Source of the DNA: Sarcocystis neurona
Taxonomy: Eukaryota; Apicomplexa; Conoidasida; Eucoccidiorida; Sarcocystidae
DNA length: 64,000 bases
Assembly: GCA_000727475.1 (NCBI GenBank)
Contig: KL647297.1
Span: 1,015,280 to 1,079,279, forward strand
Direction of reading: 5' to 3'
This document shows positions 37,001 to 47,682 of this stretch, one piece after another (the stretch's first letter is position 1; the number at the start of each line of letters is the position of its first letter). A program made the position numbers and the translations under genes. Below the pieces are notes generated by a model. It was not told the origin of the DNA and did no database searches. It saw nothing but the letters and a program-made list of their open reading frames with translations.

Positions 37001-40000
37001 CACGGCCCTGTGTACGCTGGAACCACCAAAAATAGGAAAGAGATTTTTCTGGTGTGTGCGTTGTGGCACAGCTGCTCTGACTGGTCACAATCTACAGCTC
37101 CTGCGTACATACAAGTCGAGGTGCATGTGCGAGTGGAAGCGTACTTACGTATATATTATTATATATATATATATATGTATGCACTTATATGAATACACTC
37201 ATATCTACAAATATATGGATGTATGTACACCATACACATATGTGAACAAGCGTGAGGGCGGATACCGGTCAGCTGTCTCGTAGGGTCTACTATACGCACA
37301 ACGCGGACCGATTCGATTGGTGACTATTTTATCGCGTAGCATTCCGTACCCTCCGTTGGGGTGCACCTGTTATGCGTGCCTGAACATCGACGTAGCATTG
37401 ATAGGGGCACGCGAAAACAAATTTTGAGGGTACGCACTCCCGTGGCATGCCTTCGCAGGAAAATATGCACCTAACCCTCATATAGAAAGACTCACATGCG
37501 ACAAAAATGAGGGTTACAGCCCTTATGCATACATGTTATACATTCCAGCCATACAGGTAGCTCATAAAGGTACATATACGCATTACTACCGTGGAAGGAA
37601 CTAGAGACGGACGTACACGTCGACACTGCCTGCACACACGCAGGCGTAACTCAACGGGTAGGTCTGCTCACAAGTAGAGAGGAAACTCGTCTACCTTCTA
37701 CAGGTTTCCATGCAGTCGGGCATTGTTCCGAGTACAAACGCTTGCACCGAACACAGGGCCAATCCCTTCTACACCTTGCGGTCCAATTCTTCTTCGCGTG
37801 AATTGATTTGCTGAGGGAAGACCACTTCAGGCATGAAAGGGCATTTTAGAGCTTAACGAACGGCAGTGACACGTAACGAAAGTCAGGGAGACGAAAACAA
37901 AAGCGGGGACTTAAACGTGTGCAACTAGCGTAGAGGAGCATTCGAATGCCGTTTTACATGTAACTGCTGTCCGAGATTCGCGTGGAGAGAGCGTATGTGT
38001 AACAATCCACTGGCAACACTCAGCAAAGGGGAACTTCCGGTGTGGTGGGAATTCTGAATTAGCAAAGAATCGGCAGATCTTTGACCGAATGAAACGTCTA
38101 GGCAAGTGTTTGATGAAGAGAAGGTGACTGTGTGACAACGAGGCAGAAGATCCATAGAGATGGAATGACCTCGTGTCGAAGAGTTCTGCGGAGCACTGCT
38201 GAAATTGAGGAAGACGAATCTGCTTACATGGCCGAGAGGTCCAGAAAATCATTTGTGCATGGTCCTGCAAGAAGGCGACAAAAAAGACACACCTTTCTCA
38301 GCAAAGACCACGACAGTAAAAGCAACCGGACATTAGTAGGAAGGTCACCGGAGTATGCTGCAGAAGGCGCGCAAACAAGATCTTCGTTTCCTGTGATGAA
38401 AGACTCGTTTCACAAACGCACATGTGTGGAGATGAATTTATTTTGTACAAGTACAGACTCACATAGAAGTGGTTCTATGTTGCAGTGATTTTGCGAAGAT
38501 GAATGTGGTTTGTAAGAGGAGGCACATTGTAGGTGCATCTAAGAAATGTATTTGCACTTTGCAAGCATGGGTGTATTCGACTGCGTGTATACAAGTAACC
38601 TCTTGTGTAGACGCTTTATGTAAACTATGACAAGTGGGACACGTGTACTGTTCTCTTTACCCAGTACATGGCCGATGAGTTCGTAGTCCTGCACCAACAT
38701 CTTCTTACTCTCTTGGTCTACCAGAATTGATATTTTACATAGCTTGCTTGTGGACAGCTGCGAGACGGTATTCGAATGTTGCGTACAGCGGAATTTTCAC
38801 AGACCCTTTTAATGTACTGCTTACGGCTGCGTGTAATCGCGTTCGCAGACGAACTGCTTGTCTAGAAGAGCTGCCGAGACCGCTAAAGAACGCGGAAAAA
38901 AAGATAGAGACATGCTGTGGATCCATGCAGAAAAAAATGGATGTAAGCGTGTTGTGCTGTGTTTAAGCGAGTGATGGGACTGCCTGGAATGGAAGCGCCA
39001 GAAGGGCCAAATTTAAGGGATACACACATATCTGCACAATGGCACACGCGTGGTGTTGATACGTGTATCTCGGCCTCATTTCTAACACAGACGTATATAA
39101 CGATGGTGTGTGTACGTATGGAGTGATGACATAAAATGCTTTTAGAGAATTACGTTAACTCGCTGACACCTTCCATATTAATGCGCACTATTTTGCATGT
39201 ACAATATTACTGTGGTACTTACTGGAACGTTGTGGAGGAGGAGGTGGCAACTCCCGTAGCCCTTCCATCAGCTGACACAATAGAAATAAGAGCCCCAGTC
39301 ACAACACGTAAGAATTTCTCTGAATGAACCGGAAAAATGTGGATACTGGTCCTGCTGTGCTTTTGCTTTGGCCCGGGGGAATATCTGCAGGCTTCAGAGA
39401 GGAAATGGCTTCTCCCACTAGGCTTCCTGAAACAAGCAAAACGTTACTGATTAGCAGCGTAGACGAAATGCATCAAGTGGATGTAGCTCAAGGTGCTCTA
39501 CTTCAGCGGGTAACGTGTGTCAACTGTCTACACAGAATAGTCACACACGACCTCCAGAGACCCTTCACAGCAACGTTGGCTTGTGATGAAAAAGTACGTG
39601 GGCAGTACACTTATGTAATCTGACCAAGTGAAGCGGATACCTGACAGTCTTCCTATCTCTCCCAAGTCTTCATCAGAAAATGTCAGGGCATTAATGGGGG
39701 CAGCGTTGTTCTGTACGCAGAGTGTCACTATGACATATCGGTAAGCACCGGATCAAAAAACGGTCAAGGGATGAACAACACAGAGGAGTAAAACTGTCTA
39801 TGTATCCCAAGCGGTATGTCGTGGCGTGTGGAGTGCCTGTGTAAGAATGTAGAACTGGAGCAAAAAACTCCGTCGTCTCACTTGGAGGGCTACGGCTAGC
39901 GTGGCAGGCCCAAGATGAAGCGTGAGGAGAAAAGGAAGTGTGAGGGTCCCCATGTTTGCTGAGCCGACAGCCACTGATATGGTCGACAGTTCTGGAGCAC

Positions 40001-43000
40001 CAGAAAAGTACGACACGAGTGGTACATTAGGTGCTATCTCAGCCTGCAATGGGCAGCTCACGTAGCTATAACGCAGTACAACAAAGGACAGGATATCCAA
40101 AAAACTTACAAGGTACAATACAGAGGACAACACTTGGGCAGAAGGGAGCTACGTAGAGAGTTTGAATGTGAACGTAGAGTGTAGAAAACACTCTTCAGCT
40201 ACGCTGTGCGTAAAAGACGAGCTTCTCACACAACTAAAGATGTCTGTCGTTCGACTTCTCCTCGTGGTTGTGTGGAAGTATGGTGGGCTGGCGTCGTCTT
40301 CCTCAGGTCCTTTTTTTACAATACCTGTTCTTCAAACACAGTCGTCTTAACGCTCGAATGCGACGTAGGGAACACACGCAGCTTTTTTCTGGGAGCAACA
40401 ATGGTGCACTGCTACTGAGTGCTCCCGTGGTACTCTTCCCGCTGCTGTAGCATTGGCGGGGCGAGTATCCGGTGTATGTACAGGATCGTTTGTCCCACCA
40501 GGACTGCTGTTGACGTAAAAAAAATCAATGTGGTTCTGAGAAGGAAGGGTCCTACTAGGCCAGGAAGTTCTTCACAGAAATATTCAATGTGTTTAATCTT
40601 TGTGTGCTCTACGGGACACACCGGCCTCTTTCAGCGTGGCGACTCAGTTGCATATTGCATCGACAGTCCTGCTCGGTTACTTTGACGAGAATTCATGTGA
40701 CGTTTTCGCCTATGAGGTTTGCGTCGACGTCGTCAGCAGGTGACAAAGTGAAAACTGGCTCCGAATATTTGTACTGTACTGAGGACCTCTCTTGCCTACA
40801 TCATCATACTGGTGCACTTTATTGAAAGTGGACGGTGGCACACAAAGAGGTTTTACATCGAGCCTTTCGCACGCCTCACTGGTCGGCAAAAGCAGACGCA
40901 GGCGCTGCGATACGTAATGAGAATAAAATATATAGTGGCAGTGCGTGCTGCTGAAGAGATATTTCTCATCTCTGCCCCGCACACCTTCGCACAAACCTTC
41001 ACACACACACACACCATCACACCCACAGTTGTTGTGCCTGTAAGTACGCCTTCAACCTGACCCGGATAGAGTACAGTTCTCAGTCTTCTTTTGCAGTAGA
41101 AGACACAATTACAGTTGCGCATTCGAGGACATGGCAGAACGCAAGGAGTCCTACTGTATGGTGGCGCCCGTCCATATGCTTACATATACGTACATATCCT
41201 AACACATATGTACATATGCTAACACATACGGGTATACTTTTTTGCTCAGTTAGTCTCTAAATTGTAAAGAGGGAAGCGCAACCAGGTCATGGTGGAGTTA
41301 CTCTGACCCGTGTTTACTCATGTAGACAGCAGAGGCGCTCGCGTGTGTGATGTACGCATGTATCCAAGTATGTCCAGGCTGTGTCTCCCTACCTGTCTAT
41401 CTACCCATCCATATATATACATACGTACAGCTGCTTATTACTTCCCGTGCGGTATTACAGATGGACAGAAGTGCACGCACAAATACGCAGGTGCGTTGTT
41501 CGCGAGCGTACACGCAACCGCATGTAAGTTCTCGAGTACACGTGTCATTAATAACCTGTGACGAGTGCATTCCCTTCTCCTTTGCGAAGAAGGACGCAGG
41601 CGACTGCAGTTGCGTTCAGTAGGTCAGTACTTTTTACACGCTCTGTCAAGAATCGTGCTGGTAGGTGTGCGAGTGCGCTCCCCAGACGGCTTCTTTATCA
41701 CCTATATTGGCACTGCACGGTGCGCACAGTCTACGTGAAATAAAGCGGGAATACCGCCATGCGTCACCCAGTCCGCCGTTCGCACGGCCGCCTGTGAATT
41801 CTTCCCTGCAGAACAAAACTAAAAGCTGAAACCTCTGTGAGTTTTCTTGAGCATTCGAACAAAAAACAGTGCGTACCCTAGGCGTCATCCGTGCCGTGTG
41901 CACCTACGTGTGACGCCGTTTGTGGTAGCACTTTTGTTTCCCACCGCTGCTCCCCACAATGCCGTAATTTTGAAATATTAAGGCTAACACAATTGTAACA
42001 CCCACACAGGCGCAGGTAAAAGCTGGTTTCTTGTGGATGCAGACGATGTATATAATTCAATTCTTATCTCATCTTACAAAAGTGTCGGAGGAAGTGCACC
42101 TGTGAAACTTGTTTACGTGCGCAGAACTGTCGTGTACGCCGGTGCACGCATGCGTGGAAAAGCGTTCGATGTAGGAAGTTGAAAGGCAAACGTGCCGCCA
42201 TAGACTATTTTCGCAGCGCACAGAGTTTATGTGAGGGTACCAGTTGGTAACCATGTAGATGCAGGAATTGATGGATGTGTACCACGCTCCAGTGAGAGCA
42301 ATCGGACCTTTAAAGAAGCCAAAAGCGGATTCGATAACCAGTCACACAGCAAATAATGTACGTGGCAGACTAGGCCGTGCTTCACGATTCACCCGCACAG
42401 CGGGCTTTTGCAACAGCGCTTCAACAGCTGAGTATCCGATCGCGTTTCATGCGTACGTTGCAGATGAATTTTTCGTGGCACCGAGGCATCATTTCAGGTA
42501 GCGTACTTACACACCTGCGTACCAGCGCTACTGTGTAGTCTACACACTGCATACCCCGGCGCAACGTTTACGGGAAAAACATTTGACTCGGTTCCGTGGT
42601 GCTGCTTGCCTAATGTCAACCACATGTCAGCGCCTGAAGAGAAAAAACTGTAGATGTCAACTTTGGCTTCCCCACAGCTCTACCCCGAATGCCTGCCGGC
42701 GCCAGGAAGAAAGCATGCGGAGCCGAGACAAGACGAAAAACGGAGAACCAGTACTGACCAAGAACTCTCCTACCAAAAACTACAGAGTGGTTCCGAAAGA
42801 CGAAGGCGGAAGTGTCGTGTTGAGATTACCATGCAGATAGATTCCTTCGCTACGTCTGCCGTTGCAGTCGTCACTGTGGTGCTCGTGCTGCTGCCTTGAT
42901 CCTTCCACTGCCGCCACTACTACTGCTGCACCTCCTTCCATGCTCCGGAAATCCCAGATACCAAATCAACAGTCGCGCATCACTGGCTCCGAGCGAATGC

Positions 43001-44697
43001 AAGTAAAAACGCCTCCAGCTCCGCCGCCGGATCTTCAATGAATTTCACAGCTTCTTGAGCTGCCGTGTCCCCTTCCCATGTTGTTTCGTTCGGGGCCAGA
43101 AGATTCACTGTTCCTCCGTCTGACAGTGTTACTTTGAAGAAGGCTTCGTACTCGCGCGAAGCAGTACGGACGTCTTCTCGCTGAGGTAGCCTAGAGGAAA
43201 TACTGTGATGCGCCGATGCAGTGTCATCTGGCGTTTTGCAGGCACGGAAGTCGTCGAATCCGGCTGCCGAGAACGAACACATGCACACACGCGTATGATA
43301 TTCAAACACGCTGCATGGGAAATAAGCGTGAGCAGCCACGTGTGTGCACGTGTGCGGGAACAGGCGCTGGAATGAATGGCCAATGAAGGACGGTATCTCG
43401 CTAGAGGCTTATCACACAGAGCACCTGAGTACGGGAAAACGGTATTCATAATCAAGGGAAAAATTGAGGCACAATTCAAGACCACGCTCTGTGCATGCAG
43501 ATTCTACCGTCCTTGCCCGTGAGAGTTGCATGGTCGACGTGCGACCACACATACGAATAATTTCATGATGAAGACGTCTGCGTACACACTACAGTTCAGG
43601 CGATCACTCCTTTGTGTAATACAGTAGCTTTCTGCATTTGTGAAATATACCGTTCGGCATGAACTCACGAATCCCTCAGGGAGGATGTCCACTACAACAT
43701 GTGCACATCACCTACTGCAGCTTCTTGTGTATTTAGTTTCGCTGGCGTACGCGCAAACGTTACATATATATATACATTGTATATGCTGACAAGTGCATAT
43801 GTGTATGTGACCGCGGAAGTACCCGACAGAGAGCAAGTCACCTCCACCGGAGTCACCCCGTCCATACACCGTTTACATTTCTTCCAAAGATGCAGCTGGC
43901 AAGGCAGCAAGGTGCCTGCGGAGGCGCGGGAAAAGTACACGGCTTGCGTGAGTGAGACCTCGACACGTACCGAGCTGAGTCGGGCTAGATCGGCACTCAA
44001 ACGTGTCTGCTGCCAGGTGCACAGAAATTAACGTGAAAGAATACACAGGGGAACAAGCTGAATAACAAAGGAAACTTACGTGCGAAACTTTCTGACACTC
44101 GTAACGGATGAAATTTCTGCCAACTTTTACCCTCCAGCCCATCCCTCAAACTCGTGTGTGTTGCGTTAATTGCTTGGAGAGACGGCGCTTTTTCTTGCGT
44201 TCCCATGACGAGAACAAATTTGTGTGACCAATAAATGCAACTCGCAGTCCAGAGAGAAGAAACACGTCCTCGTTCTAATTCAGCAAGCCGGTCCGAGCGA
44301 AGAATTTTCACCTGCAGATCAGAATACACACACGTACGTGTACAGGGAAAATGTACAAGTACAACCTTCCCCCTCCTCTTCTTTACATGCACGTATACAC
44401 ACATACGTACGTGTGTACGTCTACACCTGCTGCTAAGTAGGCCCATTTCCCAGAAAGCATCGACAGTTTATCAATCATACACGTCAGGGAGGCGTAATGT
44501 TGCATACGTCCCGTAACCGCAGGTGTGCAGCTAGCAGCGTATCATGCAATGAATAGCCTCCGCTAAAGTCGTCGTGGTCTACGTGCTCAGACAATGCCGA
44601 GATACATATAGTCCAGCGTTCGGCTTCTTTTGACATTCGAGGTTGGTGTCCGTACTTCCAGTATAAAAGTGCACATTCGTCCGCCCCCTTTGAGCAT
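24508..44697 (-). CDS. large multi-exon gene: cysteine-rich, EGF-containing probable secreted or surface protein
   Basis: Twenty-two minus-strand exons chain in order with matching phase at every one of 21 junctions: 44508-44697, 44080-44311, 43823-43915, 42984-43263, 40800-40878, 40434-40535, 39882-40043, 39641-39710, 38825-38882, 37958-38097, 36926-37007, 35927-36114, 35566-35717, 34677-34853, 33350-33392, 31302-31394, 31068-31208, 30207-30424, 28501-28708, 27591-27729, 26905-27109, 25803-25943. Another begins at 25003. Together they encode over 1,060 residues. Cysteines are frequent, one canonical EGF-like module is present, and N-glycosylation sequons (NSS, NAT, NET) recur, all pointing to the secretory pathway. 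I do not recognise the family. Coccidian cysteine-repeat modular proteins are a possible comparison but not demonstrated. No signal peptide or membrane anchor was found because neither end is fixed: 5' exons may lie beyond 44.7 kb and the 3' end near 24.5 kb is ambiguous. Introns range from about 93 bases to 2.1 kb. Confidence 0.72.
25803..27729 (-). CDS. EGF-protein exons 20-22, C-terminal globular region
   Basis: Exons 27591-27729 (phase 1-2, acceptor CTTTCCCTTCCCCCACAG), 26905-27109 (2-0, acceptor GTCCTTTGTAG) and 25803-25943 (0-0, donor GTAAGA). The joined reading is dense, well-composed protein: FRGNWEKNDGTLVEIYAAMP, AYGYRYTFEDSLFVSSRL, FWYNDPSYGDPVLRLSTALF, VQLGWYGALRFGSNRIDIYS, then a Pro-rich end. 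Three successive phase classes (2, 0, 0) match at their junctions, which chance would rarely give. No known domain is recognised. Confidence 0.75.
28022..28160. repeat. 84-bp tandem duplication inside an intron
   Basis: The word GATCTCTGT begins copies at 28022 and 28106, followed in both by ACATTC, CTTGT, AAGGCG and ATATCCACACTAAA. Identity is roughly 85 percent by eye. It lies in the intron between exons 28501-28708 and 27591-27729 of the minus-strand gene. Confidence 0.85.
28501..30424 (-). CDS. EGF-protein exons 18-19, beta-rich region
   Basis: Exon 30207-30424 has an excellent acceptor (CATCGTCTTCTTGCAG) and a GTGAGC donor, phase 1-0. It opens WDISGSWQLYVHVWDKK, then a Lys-rich loop, then FIIRLDRTDALLRTRYLLGA. 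Exon 28501-28708 (phase 0-1, donor GTAAGC) reads GDNFIVPTCNQAGIGGRVFL, then ITVIVELAEGF. Its acceptor (GAAAAGCTAG) is weak and could shift. The alternating hydrophobic pattern suggests a beta-sandwich, but I recognise no family. Confidence 0.68.
31068..31394 (-). CDS. EGF-protein exons 16-17: EGF-like domain
   Basis: Exon 31302-31394 follows a classic acceptor (TTTCTTTCCCCCTCAG) in phase 1-1. Exon 31068-31208 follows CACCTTGCTTCAG and ends at a GTAAGA donor, phase 1-1. It encodes six cysteines spaced C-x9-C-x5-C-x8-C-x-C-x17-C, with GPGANC, PTCHC and GNPYKAC, which is the canonical EGF-like arrangement. Such modules are extracellular, disulfide-bonded and common in apicomplexan adhesins and surface proteins. 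The symmetrical phase 1-1 exon fits a shuffled module. The intron between the two exons is about 93 bases. Confidence 0.85.
33350..34853 (-). CDS. EGF-protein exons 14-15: Cys module and 43-base exon
   Basis: Exon 34677-34853 (phase 0-0, donor GTAACT) carries six cysteines with spacing CLAPC, LRCRQ, SDCHD, LTCRDIC. This is superficially like a small disulfide module, but lacks the WxxW/CSxTCG signature of thrombospondin type 1 repeats. The next exon, 33350-33392, is only 43 bases (phase 0-1, donor GTAAGA) and reads PQKSSGQLVTEVYE. An alternative exon in 33.9-34.05 kb, with a good acceptor (TTTGTTGCAG), could not be phased in. Confidence 0.6.
35566..37007 (-). CDS. EGF-protein exons 11-13, cysteine-rich
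   Basis: Exons 36926-37007 (phase 1-2), 35927-36114 (2-1) and 35566-35717 (1-0). The middle exon has an excellent acceptor (CTCCTGTCGCAG) and a GTATGT donor; the last has a perfect GTAAGT donor. Cysteines recur every 15-30 residues: GPCKMKE, HDCLA, HACMRTAF, AVECIQ, NNTCTSS, LGCCESIY, VLTCGN and VWCLL. An NNT sequon is present. The first exon's acceptor could be nine bases further upstream without changing phase. This density suggests disulfide-rich extracellular domains. Confidence 0.68.
37958..38882 (-). CDS. EGF-protein exons 9-10
   Basis: Exon 38825-38882 (58 bases) uses TTCTTTAG and a GTAAGC donor, phase 1-2, reading VSAALLDKQFVCERDYTQ. Exon 37958-38097 follows CACTTGCCTAG, phase 2-1, and carries three cysteines (SKICRFF and FPFAECCQW). 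The donor of the second (ACAT before GTAAAA) fits phase but is moderate. Confidence 0.6.
39641..40878 (-). CDS. EGF-protein exons 5-8
   Basis: Four closely spaced exons (40800-40878, 40434-40535, 39882-40043, 39641-39710) have phases 2-0, 0-0, 0-0 and 0-1. Two acceptors are excellent (CCTTCCTTCTCAG and CTGCCCATTGCAG), and donors include GTGAGA and GTATCC. The reading carries CERLDVKPLCVPPS, two N-glycosylation sequons (NSS, NAT) in a Pro/Asn/Thr-rich loop, and a long hydrophobic/beta stretch (TISVAVGSANMGTLTLPFLL) that could be a domain core or a membrane-associated segment. Confidence 0.7.
42984..43915 (-). CDS. EGF-protein exons 3-4: Cys cluster and helical segment
   Basis: Exon 43823-43915 follows a strong acceptor (CGCGCCTCCGCAG) and reads LLPCQLHLWKKCKRCMDG, then a further Cys. 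Exon 42984-43263 follows GTTCTCGGCAG and includes YEAFFKVTLSDGGTVNLLAP, an NETT sequon and a Glu/Ala-rich probable helix. Phases are 1-1 and 1-2. The donor of the second exon (CCA before GTGATG) is only moderate. Without splicing there, the frame would stop three bases later, so this could alternatively be the C-terminus of a separate upstream gene. Confidence 0.6.
44080..44697 (-). CDS. EGF-protein exons 1-2 of the traced chain
   Basis: Exon 44508-44697 enters in phase 2 after ATATCAG and leaves at GAC before GTATGC in phase 0. Exon 44080-44311 enters in phase 0 after TGATCTGCAG and leaves in phase 1 at a perfect GTAAGT donor. The joined reading is ordinary mixed sequence with Trp and Cys (for example CALLYWKYGHQP, then ERWTICISALSEHVDHDDF) plus a NAT sequon. 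A candidate 33-base exon at 45383-45415, with a GTAAGT donor and compatible phase 2, may precede it, but its acceptor lacks a pyrimidine tract. Confidence 0.65.
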
Positions 44698-45818
44698 CTG
44701 ATATAGGTATTTATCCAGCCGTTTAGCTCACACATACCACGCAATCCCCCACGCAGCCCCCCAGCAACCACCGAACCCATGCACATGACACAAACGTATG
44801 TATATTTATCCATACGTATTGATGCACGTTCAAGCAAAGTGTGTGCGCATATACATATATATACATATATATATATATATATGTTTCGACTTCGTACAGA
44901 CTGTGCTCCTAGTTCCACTACCAAACATATACCACTGTTCCAGATATTCAGGAATGTACGCTCCATTTGTTACAGCTTCCAAGCATACAAATACCCTTTG
45001 GATTAGCAAGTAACTATTTATTAATCTTTTGTTAGACGCTAACTCTCTGGCAAAACATACCTCTTAACGTATTACCGTGGGGACAGATGAGTTTTGGGGG
45101 TGGCTACAGTATATATATATATATATATACATGCATATACGGGCATAATGTGCAGGCGTCTTGCCAGCAGAAGCAGTGCACAGGACAGCAAAATACTGTG
45201 CGCAGCGTAACCGTAGACTCATATACTTAACTGAGCACTGAGTTGCCTGACTACACGAGTGTGCAATATACCAATATATATATATATGTATATAAACACA
45301 TGTCATGATTTGGGCAAGGTACTCAAGCTGAATTGACCTCTTCGTCTTCATTGGGCCATATTGCATGCGTCGAGACACTTACGCACAAGGTGTTATTTTA
45401 TGTGACCACGAAGATCTATATACGTATACACTGGCACGCATACGCGTGTTGACTCTTTAGGGTATATTTCGAAGAAGCACTTTTGTCAGGTACAAACAGG
45501 CACAACACGAGAGGGAAACACCCCATATGAGTATCCCAAACGAACTTTCTCAGAAGCAAGATCTCCCAGACGAGCCCAGTATTCCCTCTACGGGACGTCG
45601 AACGGAGACGTGCCGTTCAGATAATGCTACACCGGTGCACCTGCGAGATTCTTCGAAAATCACACATAGTAAAGGTGAGCACATCTCAATAGACTAAATA
45701 CATTTTACATAGTTGCAGGACGCCAGACGCTCTCGGAGGAGTGTCACACAGCGCGGTGCAGCTTTTTCACGCAGGCGAAAATGTGAGGTGAACAAACGTC
45801 TCCACTGCGCCTTCCTAT

Positions 45819-45903
45819 GCCACCACAGAGACTACGCCACCACAGAGACTACACCACCACAGAGACTATGCCACCACAGAGACTATGCCACCACAGAGAC
45901 AGC
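45819..45903. repeat. 17-bp tandem repeat, five copies
   Basis: The unit GCCACCACAGAGACTAY repeats with period 17 at 45819, 45836, 45853, 45870 and 45887, the last partly diverged. Because 17 is not a multiple of three, any frame through it cycles through three different peptides, which argues against selection as coding sequence. Confidence 0.93.
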
Positions 45904-47500
45904 GTTCAGGAAGTCACCTGAAAAGTAGTCCCTTAGAAAAGACCAAAGGTTGCGGACAAGGTGCGAAGACCGTTCCAGTTGCCATCTTTAATAATCTTTG
46001 ACACAAGTGGTCGACAAGTCAACGCTGTGGTTTCAACCAGACAACGGAGGGTTGAGGCGCTTGTGAGACTCCTGTTCGAGGTTTTGGTGAAGCGAATGTT
46101 GGTATCACGTTCGTAATTGAAACACGGTACAGGAACTGAGGGTAGTGGGGCCTAAGTATGTCGGATTGAGTACAACGACACTACGCGCTGGCCTAGAACT
46201 GTGTACGCGTAATTAGAAGACATGTGTCAGTGGGGTGGATGATACTGCTATACGTGTGCTGGAGTTCATTAACAGTGATTTCTTGCAGTAGGGAGGAAAA
46301 GTTTTACACATCCGCCGGCATGCAGTTTAGGTACCAAGGCTGGGATTTGCCGCTCGGGGTTGTGGTAGTAAGGAGGAATTATATGCAGGTTAAGACGTCG
46401 TGGCACAAATTACAGCTAAGCAGCTGCATATGCACAGGAACACGAGAGTTTTGTTTCCCGCTCTAGTCAAAAAAAAAATACATATGTGAATACAACTATA
46501 TACATGTACGAACGTGTATATAAGCGTTTCCGTGTGTAACATTCTGTCGCATGCAATCGCGTATGCCACAGAGCTGCCGCGGATGGGGAGCTGCCGCAGG
46601 ACAGCACGCACCTTAATTGCAGTGGTTCTAGAACAGAAAACAGAAACAAGGCACCTTACGCTATAGATAATATTGCTGGTTATAACCACACTGATAGTGG
46701 TGATGATGCGTGGCATCGTCCCACCATATGAGCCCAACTAGGTAAAAATCAAAGTGAACAACGCGAGAGACTGTATTCTACTTCCACCCACAGTACGTCG
46801 GGGGAACTTCCGCAGTCCCCTTGCGGAGACGAGGGGTTCGAATCATAGGACGAATAGATGTGAGTACCGTACTCATTGTTGATATTCCAGTGAATTTCAT
46901 CCCGTCACTAGTTACGATGTCAGATGCTCATCTGTATCATACGCTGTACACCCGTCAGCGTCGCGCGCCTGCGCCTGTTTCATGCCTTTAGCCCTCGGAT
47001 ACGTGCGAATGCTATCTTAAATGTACTGTCGTGTTGTTGCCGAATTATTTCCACCAATAGCATTCACAACTGTAGAGAGGAAGGCGACATTGACGGCAAT
47101 ATCCCTAAACCGTTGACAATTTCTACGCAACGGTTGCAACTATCCAAGCGATTATTCCCACTTGTAAGGTAGTCGATCACCATCTGTGCAGGATTATGTG
47201 TCCCAGAGTATCGTAGTGGTACTCCGTCTACGTTAGATGTGATACGATTGTCCTGCTATGTTGATTGCGGGCGGCATTTACGCGTGGGCAAATCTTAGTG
47301 TACCTAGTAATACACTTCCGTGTAGCAGTGCGTCTGATTCCCTCGTGCTTGTACAAGAAATCTTCCTTGTTTCTGCCCTTTTTATTCTGTCTAACGCATC
47401 AGTGCCGACAGTGGATAGACTGGCGTGGGAGTTTTCCTCCAAGACCTCGTGATAAACTTTTTTTCTAAGGAGTACGTGTCCAAGGGCATGTAGGGGGGAC

Positions 47501-47682
47501 GCGCTGAGCCACTTTTTTATTATTGGTGTAAGGCGTATTTAAGCAGTTCAGGAGTACCTTCGCTACCGCTGTTTGTCTGTTTCGGCCTCAGCGTTGAGCT
47601 ACTTTCTTTATTATCGTTGTAAGGCGTGTTTAAGCAGTTCAGGAGTACCTTCGCTACCGCTGTTTGTCTGTTTCGGCCTCAT
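47501..47682. repeat. 91-bp tandem duplication
   Basis: Copies start at 47501 and 47591. The second half (TTTAAGCAGTTCAGGAGTAC through GTTTCGGCCTCA) is almost perfectly conserved, while the first half has several changes. Noncoding on both strands as far as can be seen. Confidence 0.9.

Noticed and set aside
44870..44882. TATATA runs as promoter TATA boxes
   Set aside because: They belong to widespread microsatellites, many inside introns, and their positions do not track gene starts.
45713..45928. small plus-strand protein with His/Arg/Asp/Tyr and Thr/Glu repeats
   Set aside because: The peptide pattern is produced by a 17-base repeat shifting frame each copy; no start context or flanking coding signal.
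46844..46856. tRNA B-box-like word GGTTCGAATC
   Set aside because: No A-box, no acceptor-stem pairing and no cloverleaf could be drawn around it.
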